From positions 1 to 54,810 of the forward strand of contig NZ_CAMPKE010000020.1 of assembly GCF_946887195.1 (NCBI RefSeq): a stretch of DNA of 54,810 bases. The letters are read 5' to 3'. Origin of the DNA: an uncultured Halomonas sp. (GTDB taxonomy: Bacteria > Pseudomonadota > Gammaproteobacteria > Pseudomonadales > Halomonadaceae). Numbering within the stretch: position 1 is the first letter of the stretch; the number at the start of each line of letters is the position of its first letter. Positions 1 through 7,614 of this stretch are shown here, piece after piece. Under the pieces are notes generated by a model. The model ran no database searches and was not told the DNA's origin. It was given only the letters and a program-made list of their open reading frames with translations. Made by a program: the position numbers and the translations under genes.

Positions 1-57
1 AATAAACTGGCCGCTTAGATGCGGTCATTTGGACAACTGGGTTGAAAATCGCCGTTA

Positions 58-672
58 TTAATAGCGGCCAAAATTCGAATTCCTTTTGATTTCATCCACA
101 ATGCCAAGCTTGTAGCTTTTAATAAAGATTTCCTCGGTGGGGTATTTCATCGCCGAGTGAGCGAACAGCCAGGTCGATTGGTCGACGAAACCAAAGATAT
201 TCTTTCCTAATTTTCGGGCGAAGAAGTCTTCTTGCCTGACCTCATCAAACCCCACCAGCCCCAGCGCCGGTCGTACCCGTCGATCGCGGGGTTGCCAGTT
301 GTCACGCTGGCCGAGCTGGCGCAGGCGCTCGGCGAAACGTGCCGCCATCAGCTCGCCGATCTTGTAGTGGTGCGAGAGCGGCTTGAGCAGGTCGTACTCC
401 GGCAGGGGGACATCCGGGTCGAGCGGGCCGGCGGGGGTTGCTGCCGCCACGCGGCGCGCTTCGTCGAGTATCGCTTGGGTGAGGGCATCCCAGGCGCGCT
501 CGATGCGGTATTGGATAGGGGGCTCGTCCCGGGCGCGCTGTTGCAGATGGACCAGCATCGCCGCTTCCCAGTCGCCACCCAGTGCGCGAGCACGCTCGAA
601 GTAGTACTCACGAAAATAGCCCAGGCCACCGGCGAGCAGCGGTGGGAAGGTCCACCACTTCTTGGGGTAGGC
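58..672 (-). pseudogene. Orphan C-terminal copy of the T6SS lipase-like effector
   Basis: The reading frame from 672 down to the stop at 58 encodes 204 residues that align without gaps to residues 436-639 of the effector at 1892-3811. I count about 38 differences by eye, roughly 81% identity, and the first 36 residues are identical. The frame directly follows the stop codon of the lipoprotein gene (679-681) with only two unrelated codons between them, so it has no promoter or normal start of its own. The first ATG is at 558, which would give 166 residues. It lacks the hydrolase core and the nucleophilic serine, so it cannot be a working lipase. It is best read as the remnant of a second effector copy or a recombination donor module. 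Differences cluster in the last 60 residues. Expression from the internal ATG cannot be excluded. Confidence 0.8.
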
Positions 673-678
673 TGGTTG

Positions 679-1887
679 CTATTCGCCCACCCATTCCTTG
701 GTCAGCGTGCGCGCCTTGGGGTCGTAGCGATAAACCGTGATGCCACCATCGTCGCGATGCCCAGTAACTAGCACATTGGCCTGTGGCGACGTCGCGATAC
801 TCAGGCTGCGCAGATACGACGACGTCGACGGCCAGGGCTCGGTGCCGAGATCGAAGTATTTCTGCGGCCAGGGGTTGCCGGCCTCGAACAGCGCGACCCA
901 GTGGCTATAGGTGCCGAAGCGCAGAAATTCCTTGCTGTCGTTGATAAAGGCCAGGGCGACGGTGGTGGTGGTGACCACGCTGCGATCACCCCAGCGGTCT
1001 GGCTCGTCGGCAAGGGGCACGGGGATAAGACCGCTATTATCGAATTTTCTAGGGTCATCGAGATCGTAAGGAGAGTCTTCGAGAAAAATACCGCTACCGT
1101 AACCTGACATGCGGTGACGTACTTCAGGCTGACTAGTTTCCCAAAATAACCCTATTGTACTCTCATCGCCGCTGACGACCCACTGGCCATTGGGGCTTAT
1201 TACCGCGTCGACTTTCGAATTGTTGCCAGTTAATTGGGCAATAGGTTTAAGCGTATCGAGGCTCCATAAAAAGACGCCACCATAATTGCTGTATATTTGG
1301 TCTTCTACGATAAGAGGGTACTTTTTATGGTCGAATCGACTGCGGCTATCAAATCCAGCCGTTGTGAAAAGCCTCTTCTCTTCCGAGAGACTAATATGAA
1401 GTAATTTTCCTGCCCCAATGACACTAGGTACCTCACCATCACTGACGATGGTCTGCATCGCTTCACCGTGTCCATAAAAGAGATTCCATTCATCGTCCGA
1501 GGCAATGTAATGCGTTAACGAGGTATCCATCACATGCCCATAGGTCGGGAAGTGCGCGAACTGCTTGAGCACCTCGCCATCGACCGTTTGTATTCGGACA
1601 ATATCGTTAAGGTCTTGCCACAGGAAGGCCTGGCGGTCGTGAATGAAATAGGCGCTGTAGATATTGGCGTTGGTTGAGAGAATATCCCGGCTATGCTGCT
1701 GCAAATCCCATAACACTAGATGCTTGGATTGATGAGTGCTGATGGCATATCGGCCATCGCTGGACACGCCGATGACCATCGCCGGACCAAGTTCACCGCC
1801 AGGCTGGGAGCTATTAGACGCGCACGCCGTCATGAGCGCGACAAGGGTCAGAACACAGAGTATTTTTAAACAGCGTTTCGATGCCAT
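679..1887 (-). CDS. Beta-propeller (WD40-like) lipoprotein, probable T6SS immunity protein
   Basis: The protein starts with a short basic n-region, a hydrophobic stretch and a lipobox ending in MTAC, so it should be a lipoprotein facing the periplasm. The mature part carries repeated blade-like motifs (VLWDL, FLWSLDTL, SPNGQWVVSG) typical of WD40-type propellers. It begins right after the effector stop at 1892. The ATG at 1887 is four bases downstream of that stop and fits a signal peptide. An in-frame TTG at 1905 has a better-spaced AAGGA and would overlap the effector, so the start is uncertain. Immunity proteins for lipase effectors are commonly periplasmic lipoproteins encoded next to the effector, and that is the basis of the functional call. 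The middle of the gene is noticeably more AT-rich than the rest of the island, suggesting separate acquisition. No catalytic motif is visible. Confidence 0.7.
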   Translation of the reverse strand: MASKRCLKILCVLTLVALMTACASNSSQPGGELGPAMVIGVSSDGRYAISTHQSKHLVLWDLQQHSRDILSTNANIYSAYFIHDRQAFLWQDLNDIVRIQTVDGEVLKQFAHFPTYGHVMDTSLTHYIASDDEWNLFYGHGEAMQTIVSDGEVPSVIGAGKLLHISLSEEKRLFTTAGFDSRSRFDHKKYPLIVEDQIYSNYGGVFLWSLDTLKPIAQLTGNNSKVDAVISPNGQWVVSGDESTIGLFWETSQPEVRHRMSGYGSGIFLEDSPYDLDDPRKFDNSGLIPVPLADEPDRWGDRSVVTTTTVALAFINDSKEFLRFGTYSHWVALFEAGNPWPQKYFDLGTEPWPSTSSYLRSLSIATSPQANVLVTGHRDDGGITVYRYDPKARTLTKEWVGE

Positions 1888-1891
1888 GCAG

Positions 1892-3811
1892 TTAGTATCG
1901 ACCAAAGCGTGAATTCCTTTTCAACCGGTTCATGATGCCAATTTGGTAGCTCTTGATAAAAATTTCTTCTGTAGGGTATTTCATCGCCGAGTGGGCGAAC
2001 AGCCAAGTTGACTGATCGACAGGATAGAATACTTCCGCCATCAACCGGGGTTTGAAAAATGCCTCATCTCTCAAATTGTCAAACCCCACCAGCCCCAGCG
2101 CCGGCCTTACCCGCCGATCGCGCGGCTGCCAATTATCGCGCTGGCCGAGCAACCGCAGGCGCTGGGCGAAGCGTTCCGCCATCAACTCACCAATCTTGTA
2201 ATGGTGCGATAGCGGCTTGAGTAGATCATAGTCGGGCAAGGGAGCGCGGGGGTCGAGCGGGCCGACGGGGCTTGTTGCCGCCACCCGGCGCGCTTCGTCG
2301 ATGATGGCGCGTTCGAGGGCGTCCCAGGCGCGCTCGATGCGGTATTGGATATGCGGCTCGTCTCGTGCGCGTTGGTGTAGATGAATCGATAGGGCATCTT
2401 CCCAGTCGCCGCCCAGCGCGCGGGCGCGCTCGAAGTAATACTCGCGGAAATAGCCCAGGCCACCGGCGAGTAGTGGCGGGAAGGTCCACCACTTCTTGGG
2501 GTAGGCGCCGCCCAGCGTTCCCAGGCGGTCGTCCTGGGTCGCGTCGACGAAGGCCGCGACGTCGTCCAGCCAATCGCTGGGGTCGAGTATCTCGGCCCAT
2601 TCCTGCGCCGCGTCTTCGCCGTTGGGGCCCAGAATGCCGTCCTCGCGTGAGTGCAGCACCACGACGTTCTTTATCGAGCGATGGGCCAGCGGGAAGGTGT
2701 CCATGCCCAACGGATGCGTCTCGCGGCCCGGTGACGCCTGATCAAAGCCTTCGTCGTAGCCGCCCTTCAAGGCCGCGGCGGTAAACGGGCTGTCTGGCGA
2801 CAGGGCGTTGTCGGCTACCGCCGGCTCCCACAGGAACAGGTTATCGATGCACTGACCCGAGATGCGGTCGCCGAGAATGTTCAGCGCCGTGAGCACCACC
2901 CGCGCGCCCAGCGAATGGCTGACGATATTGATCGACAGCTTGGCGTCGATCAGTTGCCCGAGCACCGTGACCAGCCGCCGACCGCTTTGCATCGCACTGA
3001 ATTCGGCTTCGACGAAATCGGTCGAGCCGGTATTGCCGGGCCAGGCGATGCCCACCACCCGGCTGTAGGGGCGCCAGTCATCGTCCGTCATCCTGGCGGC
3101 GCGGTTGAGCTGATACTCCATGCTCGCTAGCCAACTGCACGCGCCGCTGCCGTTCAGGCCGCGTGTGTCGGCATCCCCCGCCTGGCTCTGGCACAGCGTG
3201 GCAATCGCCGCGTCACCACTGGGGCGCAGCAATGGCTCACCGAACAGAAACGGCCCACCGTTATCGGCGCCGTCCGCTTGCGGGCTGAAGCGTGCCCAAT
3301 CGCCGCGTGCGACGTTATAGCCGTGCACGAACAGCGTGGCGCTCTGACCAGCCAGGCGTAGCTGCGCGAGTTGATCGTCACTCAAGCGATCCGCCCCGCT
3401 ACCGGGTGGCGTATGCAGGTCGATCAGGATCGGTGGCGGCAAATAGGTCGCAATGACGGTCGTCTCGTGCATCACCGCCTTGGCTTCCGGCGCGCCCAGC
3501 CCCGCCGCGACGGGATGCACCGGCTGATTGTCGACGGCGACCAGATGGTGCCCCGGTGCGCCCAGTAGTTGCCAGGAAAACAGCCCGGCGATCACCCCGG
3601 GATGCTGGCTGACGCCCTCGGCATCGGTGACGCCCACGTAGCTTTTCAGGCGGCTGTCGCGCACCTCGACACGGATGCCCTCGGGCAATGGCCGGCCCAG
3701 GGTGTCCTTGTGTTCGAGAATCACCAACACTTTGGAGACGCAATCGGGCAATAGCACCGTGCCATCGTCGGACTGGCAACTGGGCAGTGGCGGCGGCAAT
3801 ACGTAGCTCAT
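1892..3811 (-). CDS. Putative T6SS lipase-like (alpha/beta-hydrolase) effector
   Basis: This 639-residue protein has an N-terminal region of about 120 residues resembling a beta-rich carrier domain, then an alpha/beta-hydrolase core. The oxyanion-type motif LFVHGYN lies near residue 163, and the nucleophile elbow SHSLGARV places the catalytic serine at about residue 300. H387 and D391 (VLHSREDG) are candidates for the rest of the triad. Residues 436-639 form a charged C-terminal region that is duplicated downstream. The start ATG overlaps the stop of the DUF4123 gene, so it is translationally coupled to the hcp-vgrG-adaptor operon. Its position after vgrG and DUF4123, and before a lipoprotein gene, is the standard arrangement for an antibacterial phospholipase (Tle-type) effector. 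The exact Tle family cannot be assigned from sequence reading, and lipase activity is inferred. Confidence 0.75.
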   Translation of the reverse strand: MSYVLPPPLPSCQSDDGTVLLPDCVSKVLVILEHKDTLGRPLPEGIRVEVRDSRLKSYVGVTDAEGVSQHPGVIAGLFSWQLLGAPGHHLVAVDNQPVHPVAAGLGAPEAKAVMHETTVIATYLPPPILIDLHTPPGSGADRLSDDQLAQLRLAGQSATLFVHGYNVARGDWARFSPQADGADNGGPFLFGEPLLRPSGDAAIATLCQSQAGDADTRGLNGSGACSWLASMEYQLNRAARMTDDDWRPYSRVVGIAWPGNTGSTDFVEAEFSAMQSGRRLVTVLGQLIDAKLSINIVSHSLGARVVLTALNILGDRISGQCIDNLFLWEPAVADNALSPDSPFTAAALKGGYDEGFDQASPGRETHPLGMDTFPLAHRSIKNVVVLHSREDGILGPNGEDAAQEWAEILDPSDWLDDVAAFVDATQDDRLGTLGGAYPKKWWTFPPLLAGGLGYFREYYFERARALGGDWEDALSIHLHQRARDEPHIQYRIERAWDALERAIIDEARRVAATSPVGPLDPRAPLPDYDLLKPLSHHYKIGELMAERFAQRLRLLGQRDNWQPRDRRVRPALGLVGFDNLRDEAFFKPRLMAEVFYPVDQSTWLFAHSAMKYPTEEIFIKSYQIGIMNRLKRNSRFGRY

Positions 3812-4641
3812 GGCGATTCTCCTTTCAGGTACTCGCTATCGTCGATAAGTCGTGCTTCCAGTGTGGCCATCTTGGCCTGCCAAGGGGCAGTGCCCAAGGC
3901 CTGGATAGCCGCGCAATGCGAGTCGAGGGGGTGATCGATGCTCAGCAAAGCCAGGCGCTGACAGCCCTCGAAACAGGCCTGTTCGTTGCCCAACGCCATG
4001 GAACGCAGTTGCTGGAACCAACCTAGTACCCGCTCGATAGGGATGGCGTGTTGATCCGCCAAAGGTTGCAGAAAGGCGCGTTCACGCCATGTCTGGAGGG
4101 CCTGCAAATGCGGCTGAGTCAGCCTGAAAGGCGTCGTAGCCAGCGCATAATCGTCTGCATCCAGCGGCGGTTGGTGTAGCGTCCACGACTCATTGGCGGC
4201 CATGCCTGTCATCGCCTCGCTCGGCCCTAACAAGCGGGCGCGCTCAGCATCGCCAAGCACCGATTGCAGCCCGGCATAAAGCTGCGAATCCGCGTAACGA
4301 AACAGCGCCGGTGGCGCCTGTTCGCGTTCCACCATCGTCAAGGTGCGCAGGTGCGCGGCGACGTCATCGAAGGGCCGTATACCTTGCAGCTCGACCGCCA
4401 GCCCTTGCTCGACCCATTGCCGATAAACGCTGCTGGCCTCAGCTGATGCGGGTTCGATCAGCAACGGCCCGGCATCGGCCACGCTCTTGTGCTCGGTGCG
4501 TAGATACAGCAATTCATGGCGGGCACCCGGCTCGGCTTCAAACATCTGACGCAGCCCGTCGCGATGCAGGGCCAGATCGATCAGAAAACGCGAAGTCAGG
4601 CGCCGCTGGGTTGGCACTGGCGTAGTTATCCGCATCGGCAT
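3808..4641 (-). CDS. DUF4123 T6SS effector adaptor/chaperone
   Basis: The product of about 277 residues matches the DUF4123 pattern: an N-terminal segment with LLYLRTEHKSVADAGPLLIE, a central region with LRTLTMVE and FRYADSQLYAGL, and a C-terminal tail after the QPHLQALQ helix. Family members bind a cognate effector and load it onto the VgrG tip. I start it at the ATG at 4641, which overlaps the end of vgrG. A second ATG at 4635 and a TTG at 4659 are alternatives. It overlaps the effector gene by four bases at the other end. The family and context agree well, so confidence in the role is good. Confidence 0.85.
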   Translation of the reverse strand: MPMRITTPVPTQRRLTSRFLIDLALHRDGLRQMFEAEPGARHELLYLRTEHKSVADAGPLLIEPASAEASSVYRQWVEQGLAVELQGIRPFDDVAAHLRTLTMVEREQAPPALFRYADSQLYAGLQSVLGDAERARLLGPSEAMTGMAANESWTLHQPPLDADDYALATTPFRLTQPHLQALQTWRERAFLQPLADQHAIPIERVLGWFQQLRSMALGNEQACFEGCQRLALLSIDHPLDSHCAAIQALGTAPWQAKMATLEARLIDDSEYLKGESP

Positions 4642-6761
4642 TGCGCCCCCAGGCCGCAATTGTCAGGCCCGGAGGCTCGGGTCGTATCCTGAATTTGGCA
4701 AACCTCAAGGGTGGGCGCGCGATTTAAAGACGCAGTCAGTAACTGCTGATGGGAAACCGGCGCGATCGCTTCGTGAACCTCGGCCTGAACATGACCCGGC
4801 AGCATGGGCACTTGGGTACCCTGGCCCGTTCCCGAACCCGGACTGCCACCCGCATTCACTTTCACGCTGGGGCCGACGAGGGTGATGCCGCTGGGGTCGA
4901 GCTTGAGGAAACTACCACCGGCCTGGAGCGTGATCTCCGCTCCCGCGTCCAGTACGACATGTTGCCCCGCGCGGTAATGAATCTCGCGACCTGCTTCGAC
5001 AAGCTGCGCCCGGCCGATTTTCTCATGGCGGGTTCGACCGACGATCAGGCTGTCGTCGCCGTCGATCTTCTCGCGCCGCTCGCCGTGTACGCTTAGGTGC
5101 TCGTCGCGGTCGAGTTCCGTGATGCGGTCGCGCTTGATGGCGAGGTGGCTGTCGCGACGGATTTCTTCGGTGCGGTCGTTGTGGGTGAGCAGTTCCAGAT
5201 CCTTCTGGGCATGAATCCAGATCTGCTCGTGGTCGTTTTCATCCTCGAAGCGCAGTTCGTTGAAGCCTTGCCCCTGGTGGGTCTGGGTGCGAATCACCGT
5301 GCGTGTCTTGTGCTCGGGCAGCGCATAGGGCGGGGTATTCACCGCGTGATAGGTGCGCCCGGTGATCAGCGGCTGGTCGGGGTCGCCTTCGAGAAACGAG
5401 ACGATGACTTCGTGGCCGATGCGCGGAATCGCCAGGCTACCGTAGCCGCCGCCCGCCCAGCCCTGCGAGACGCGCAACCAGGCACTACTAGTGTCGTCAC
5501 ACTTGGCATAACGATCCCACGGAAACCACACCTTGACCCGGCCATGCTCGTCGCAGTGAATCTCCTCGCCCTCGGGGCCGACCACGAAGGCGACCTGTGG
5601 GCCATCGACGCGGGGCTTTGCCTGGGGCTGGGGTCGCCAGGCGGTATCGCCGGGCACCAGTGTCAGGGTGTTGCCGTAGCGGGTCATTCCTTCGCTGCCG
5701 GCGGCATCTTCCTCCAGCGCCTGGGGCTGGCTGCCCTTATGAACGACCGTCACCATTTGCCAGTCGCGATTGAGTGCGGCGTTGTCATGCTCGGTGAGGG
5801 TGAAGATCGCGCCCGGTAGCAGCTCGGGTAGGTCGCTTTGGGCCTCGACGCTCAGGGCATCGGCGCGCAGATGCCCCAAGCGGGCCTGGGTAAACGCCTG
5901 CCCCGAGGCGTCGGCCTTGTAACGACCGGGGTGGTCGTAGTGCTCATACCGTTGTGGAGAACCGGGACGCTGGGCGTGTTCTTCCAAGCTATCGGCAGCC
6001 TGTTCGTGAAGCTGGGCCTGATGTAGCTGTGAATAGGCGGGCTGCTTGAAGGAGTAATCCTTGAGCGTCACCGAGGCGGGGCGCACCCGCGCGGTCTGGC
6101 TCAGGCGGCGAATATGCCGCAGCGGTGCACTGCCCCCGGCGCGGCTTTGGTAGGGCTTGCTGCCCAGGTGGGACAACGTCTGGGGATCGTCGGCAAATAC
6201 CAGGCGATGACTGGCGCCCTGCGTTTCACCCTCTGGCGAGCCGAACTCATGAAAGTAGCACCAGCCCTCCTCGGCGGCGAGGCGCCCGATGAACGCAAGG
6301 TCCGTCTCGCGATACTGCACGCAATACTCGCGCTCGGCCGGCTCACGGGTGATCGCGAAGGCCACGTCGCTGATCCCGCGCTCGGCGAGCAGGGTATTGA
6401 CGATGGTCTGCGGCGAGACACGCTGGAAGATGCGCGAGTTCTGGCGTAGCGACAAACGCCACAGCGCCGGGTGCACGACGATGGAGTAATGCGAGCGGCG
6501 GTGGCCGCGATCGCCCTGAGCGAACTCGCCGACGATGCCGTGAAAGCGGCGCAGCGCCATGCCGTCCTGCCAGATCGTCAGGCCGATTTCCCGGTCGAGC
6601 CAGTCGGCGGGCGATAGATCGTGGCAGCGGCTGGCGAAGGCTACGCGCAACGTGAACGGCGTCGACAGGGTCTCCGTGCAATCGAAGTCGATCACCGCCA
6701 GGTCGGCATCGCTGCCGTTGGCTGGGGTTAGCGTGAATTGCAGTCCGGTCGAGTTGGCCAC
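4626..6761 (-). CDS. vgrG: VgrG type VI secretion spike protein
   Basis: The 711-residue protein has the gp27/gp5-like VgrG layout: an N-terminal domain with FHGIVGEFAQGD and the YCVQYRETDLAFIGRLAAEEG signature split around residues 125-150, then the gp5 OB-fold region with HGRVKVWFPWD and ISRIGHEV-like IPRIGHEVIVSF, and C-terminal repeats (HLAIKRDRITE, EHLSVHGERREK) forming the beta-helix needle. The start is a GTG at 6761 because an in-frame stop lies just upstream. The C-terminus ends in a short Cys-rich tail (CGLGAQCRCG) that may hold a metal or contact the PAAR tip. No PAAR gene is visible in the window. It lies between hcp and the DUF4123 adaptor, so it would deliver the downstream effector. 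No structural T6SS genes are here, making this an accessory vgrG island. Confidence 0.95.
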   Translation of the reverse strand: MANSTGLQFTLTPANGSDADLAVIDFDCTETLSTPFTLRVAFASRCHDLSPADWLDREIGLTIWQDGMALRRFHGIVGEFAQGDRGHRRSHYSIVVHPALWRLSLRQNSRIFQRVSPQTIVNTLLAERGISDVAFAITREPAEREYCVQYRETDLAFIGRLAAEEGWCYFHEFGSPEGETQGASHRLVFADDPQTLSHLGSKPYQSRAGGSAPLRHIRRLSQTARVRPASVTLKDYSFKQPAYSQLHQAQLHEQAADSLEEHAQRPGSPQRYEHYDHPGRYKADASGQAFTQARLGHLRADALSVEAQSDLPELLPGAIFTLTEHDNAALNRDWQMVTVVHKGSQPQALEEDAAGSEGMTRYGNTLTLVPGDTAWRPQPQAKPRVDGPQVAFVVGPEGEEIHCDEHGRVKVWFPWDRYAKCDDTSSAWLRVSQGWAGGGYGSLAIPRIGHEVIVSFLEGDPDQPLITGRTYHAVNTPPYALPEHKTRTVIRTQTHQGQGFNELRFEDENDHEQIWIHAQKDLELLTHNDRTEEIRRDSHLAIKRDRITELDRDEHLSVHGERREKIDGDDSLIVGRTRHEKIGRAQLVEAGREIHYRAGQHVVLDAGAEITLQAGGSFLKLDPSGITLVGPSVKVNAGGSPGSGTGQGTQVPMLPGHVQAEVHEAIAPVSHQQLLTASLNRAPTLEVCQIQDTTRASGPDNCGLGAQCRCG

Positions 6762-6787
6762 GGCGTTTTCTCTTGATCATAAAGACA

Positions 6788-6825
6788 AACACACCACAAC
6801 AGGCGCCAGGGCTCCTGCTGTGGTG
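6788..6825 (-). terminator. Attenuating hairpin between hcp and vgrG
   Basis: A 12-bp stem with one mismatch (6792-6803 with 6814-6825, ten-base loop) follows the hcp stop in the direction of transcription, and U-rich sequence follows on the minus strand. It could let hcp transcript levels exceed those of vgrG and the effector genes. Confidence 0.5.
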
Positions 6826-6876
6826 AAAAGGGTAAAACAGCGAGCACTGGAGTAGCAGCGTCGCTAAGGCTTGGCC

Positions 6877-7395
6877 TTAGCTTTCGACTGGCGCGCGCCA
6901 GTCGTCGGAGCCTGAAGTACCGGCGACGGTGTGTTCCCAATCGATCTTGCGGTAGGCCAGCGAGACATCCATCAACTGCGTGAATTCAGCCTTGGCGGAA
7001 TCCTGAGCGTGCGGCATGCGCAGGTTGATATCGACGATGGTGGCGTCGGTCAGCGAGGTGCTGAAGAAGTGCTCCTGCTTGCCCTCGATGGAAGTGCGAT
7101 ACCACTTGAGTTCGACGCTGGGCAGCATTTCGCCGGTGGCCAGAGCGTTGTACATCAGCGGTACGGCCTTGTTGAGCGCCACGGTGAAGACGAACGGCTT
7201 GTGGGCACGCTGGCCGCTGGGCTGGCCGGATTGCGGGTCGGTCGGCACGGTGACGACGTGCTTGAATTCCTGAACCAGCATCTGGTCTTCGTGACCTTCG
7301 ACATAGATATTGCCCACGGAATCGGGCGTGAAGGCGCCGGCGGTGATGTTGCCCTGGGTCTGGCCTTCGATACTGATATAGCAAGGTGTTGGCAT
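6877..7395 (-). CDS. hcp: Hcp type VI secretion tube protein
   Basis: The 172-residue protein starts MPTPCYISIEGQTQG and contains the Hcp-family features: GNIYVEGHEDQMLVQEF, a HKPFVFT strand, LPSVELKWYRTS and a C-terminal YRKIDWEH. Hcp hexamers stack into the tube expelled by the type VI apparatus and can carry effectors. I chose the ATG at 7395 because AGGAG lies six bases upstream and homology begins there. A longer frame upstream has no family similarity. It is the first gene of the hcp-vgrG-adaptor-effector-immunity cluster on the minus strand. The coding region ends before a hairpin that may separate it from vgrG. Confidence 0.95.
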   Translation of the reverse strand: MPTPCYISIEGQTQGNITAGAFTPDSVGNIYVEGHEDQMLVQEFKHVVTVPTDPQSGQPSGQRAHKPFVFTVALNKAVPLMYNALATGEMLPSVELKWYRTSIEGKQEHFFSTSLTDATIVDINLRMPHAQDSAKAEFTQLMDVSLAYRKIDWEHTVAGTSGSDDWRAPVES

Positions 7396-7532
7396 GAGCT
7401 GCTCCTGGATGAATAAAAAATGCCCTGAGTACGGATGAGGACAGATTTTATAGGGCAGGTTTTGCGCCACATGAAATTAAATCTTTAAAAAATAGTTGGT
7501 TACGTTATTCCGGCGAAAGGAGATAAATTAAA

Positions 7533-7595
7533 TCAGGCAAGAACTTGCCTGAATCGAGCAAGTTCTTGCTCGCCCGGGCAAGAACTTGCTCGATT
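7533..7595 (-). terminator. Tandem hairpins after betC, built from three 12-bp palindromic units at 20-bp spacing
   Basis: A perfect 18-bp inverted repeat (7552-7569 with 7578-7595, eight-base loop) lies just beyond the betC stop, followed by a second 9-bp hairpin (7533-7541 with 7544-7552) and then TTTAATTTAT on the minus strand. That fits a rho-independent terminator for betC. The units GCAAGAACTTGC, GCAAGTTCTTGC and GCAAGAACTTGC start at 7538, 7558 and 7578, exactly 20 bp apart, so a protein-binding role upstream of hcp is also possible. Confidence 0.6.
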
Positions 7596-7614
7596 TATTG
7601 GCCAGGAGCCATCG

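Noticed and set aside
7533..7595. CRISPR-like repeats
   Set aside because: Only three 20-bp palindromic units without unique spacers, and no cas genes in the window.
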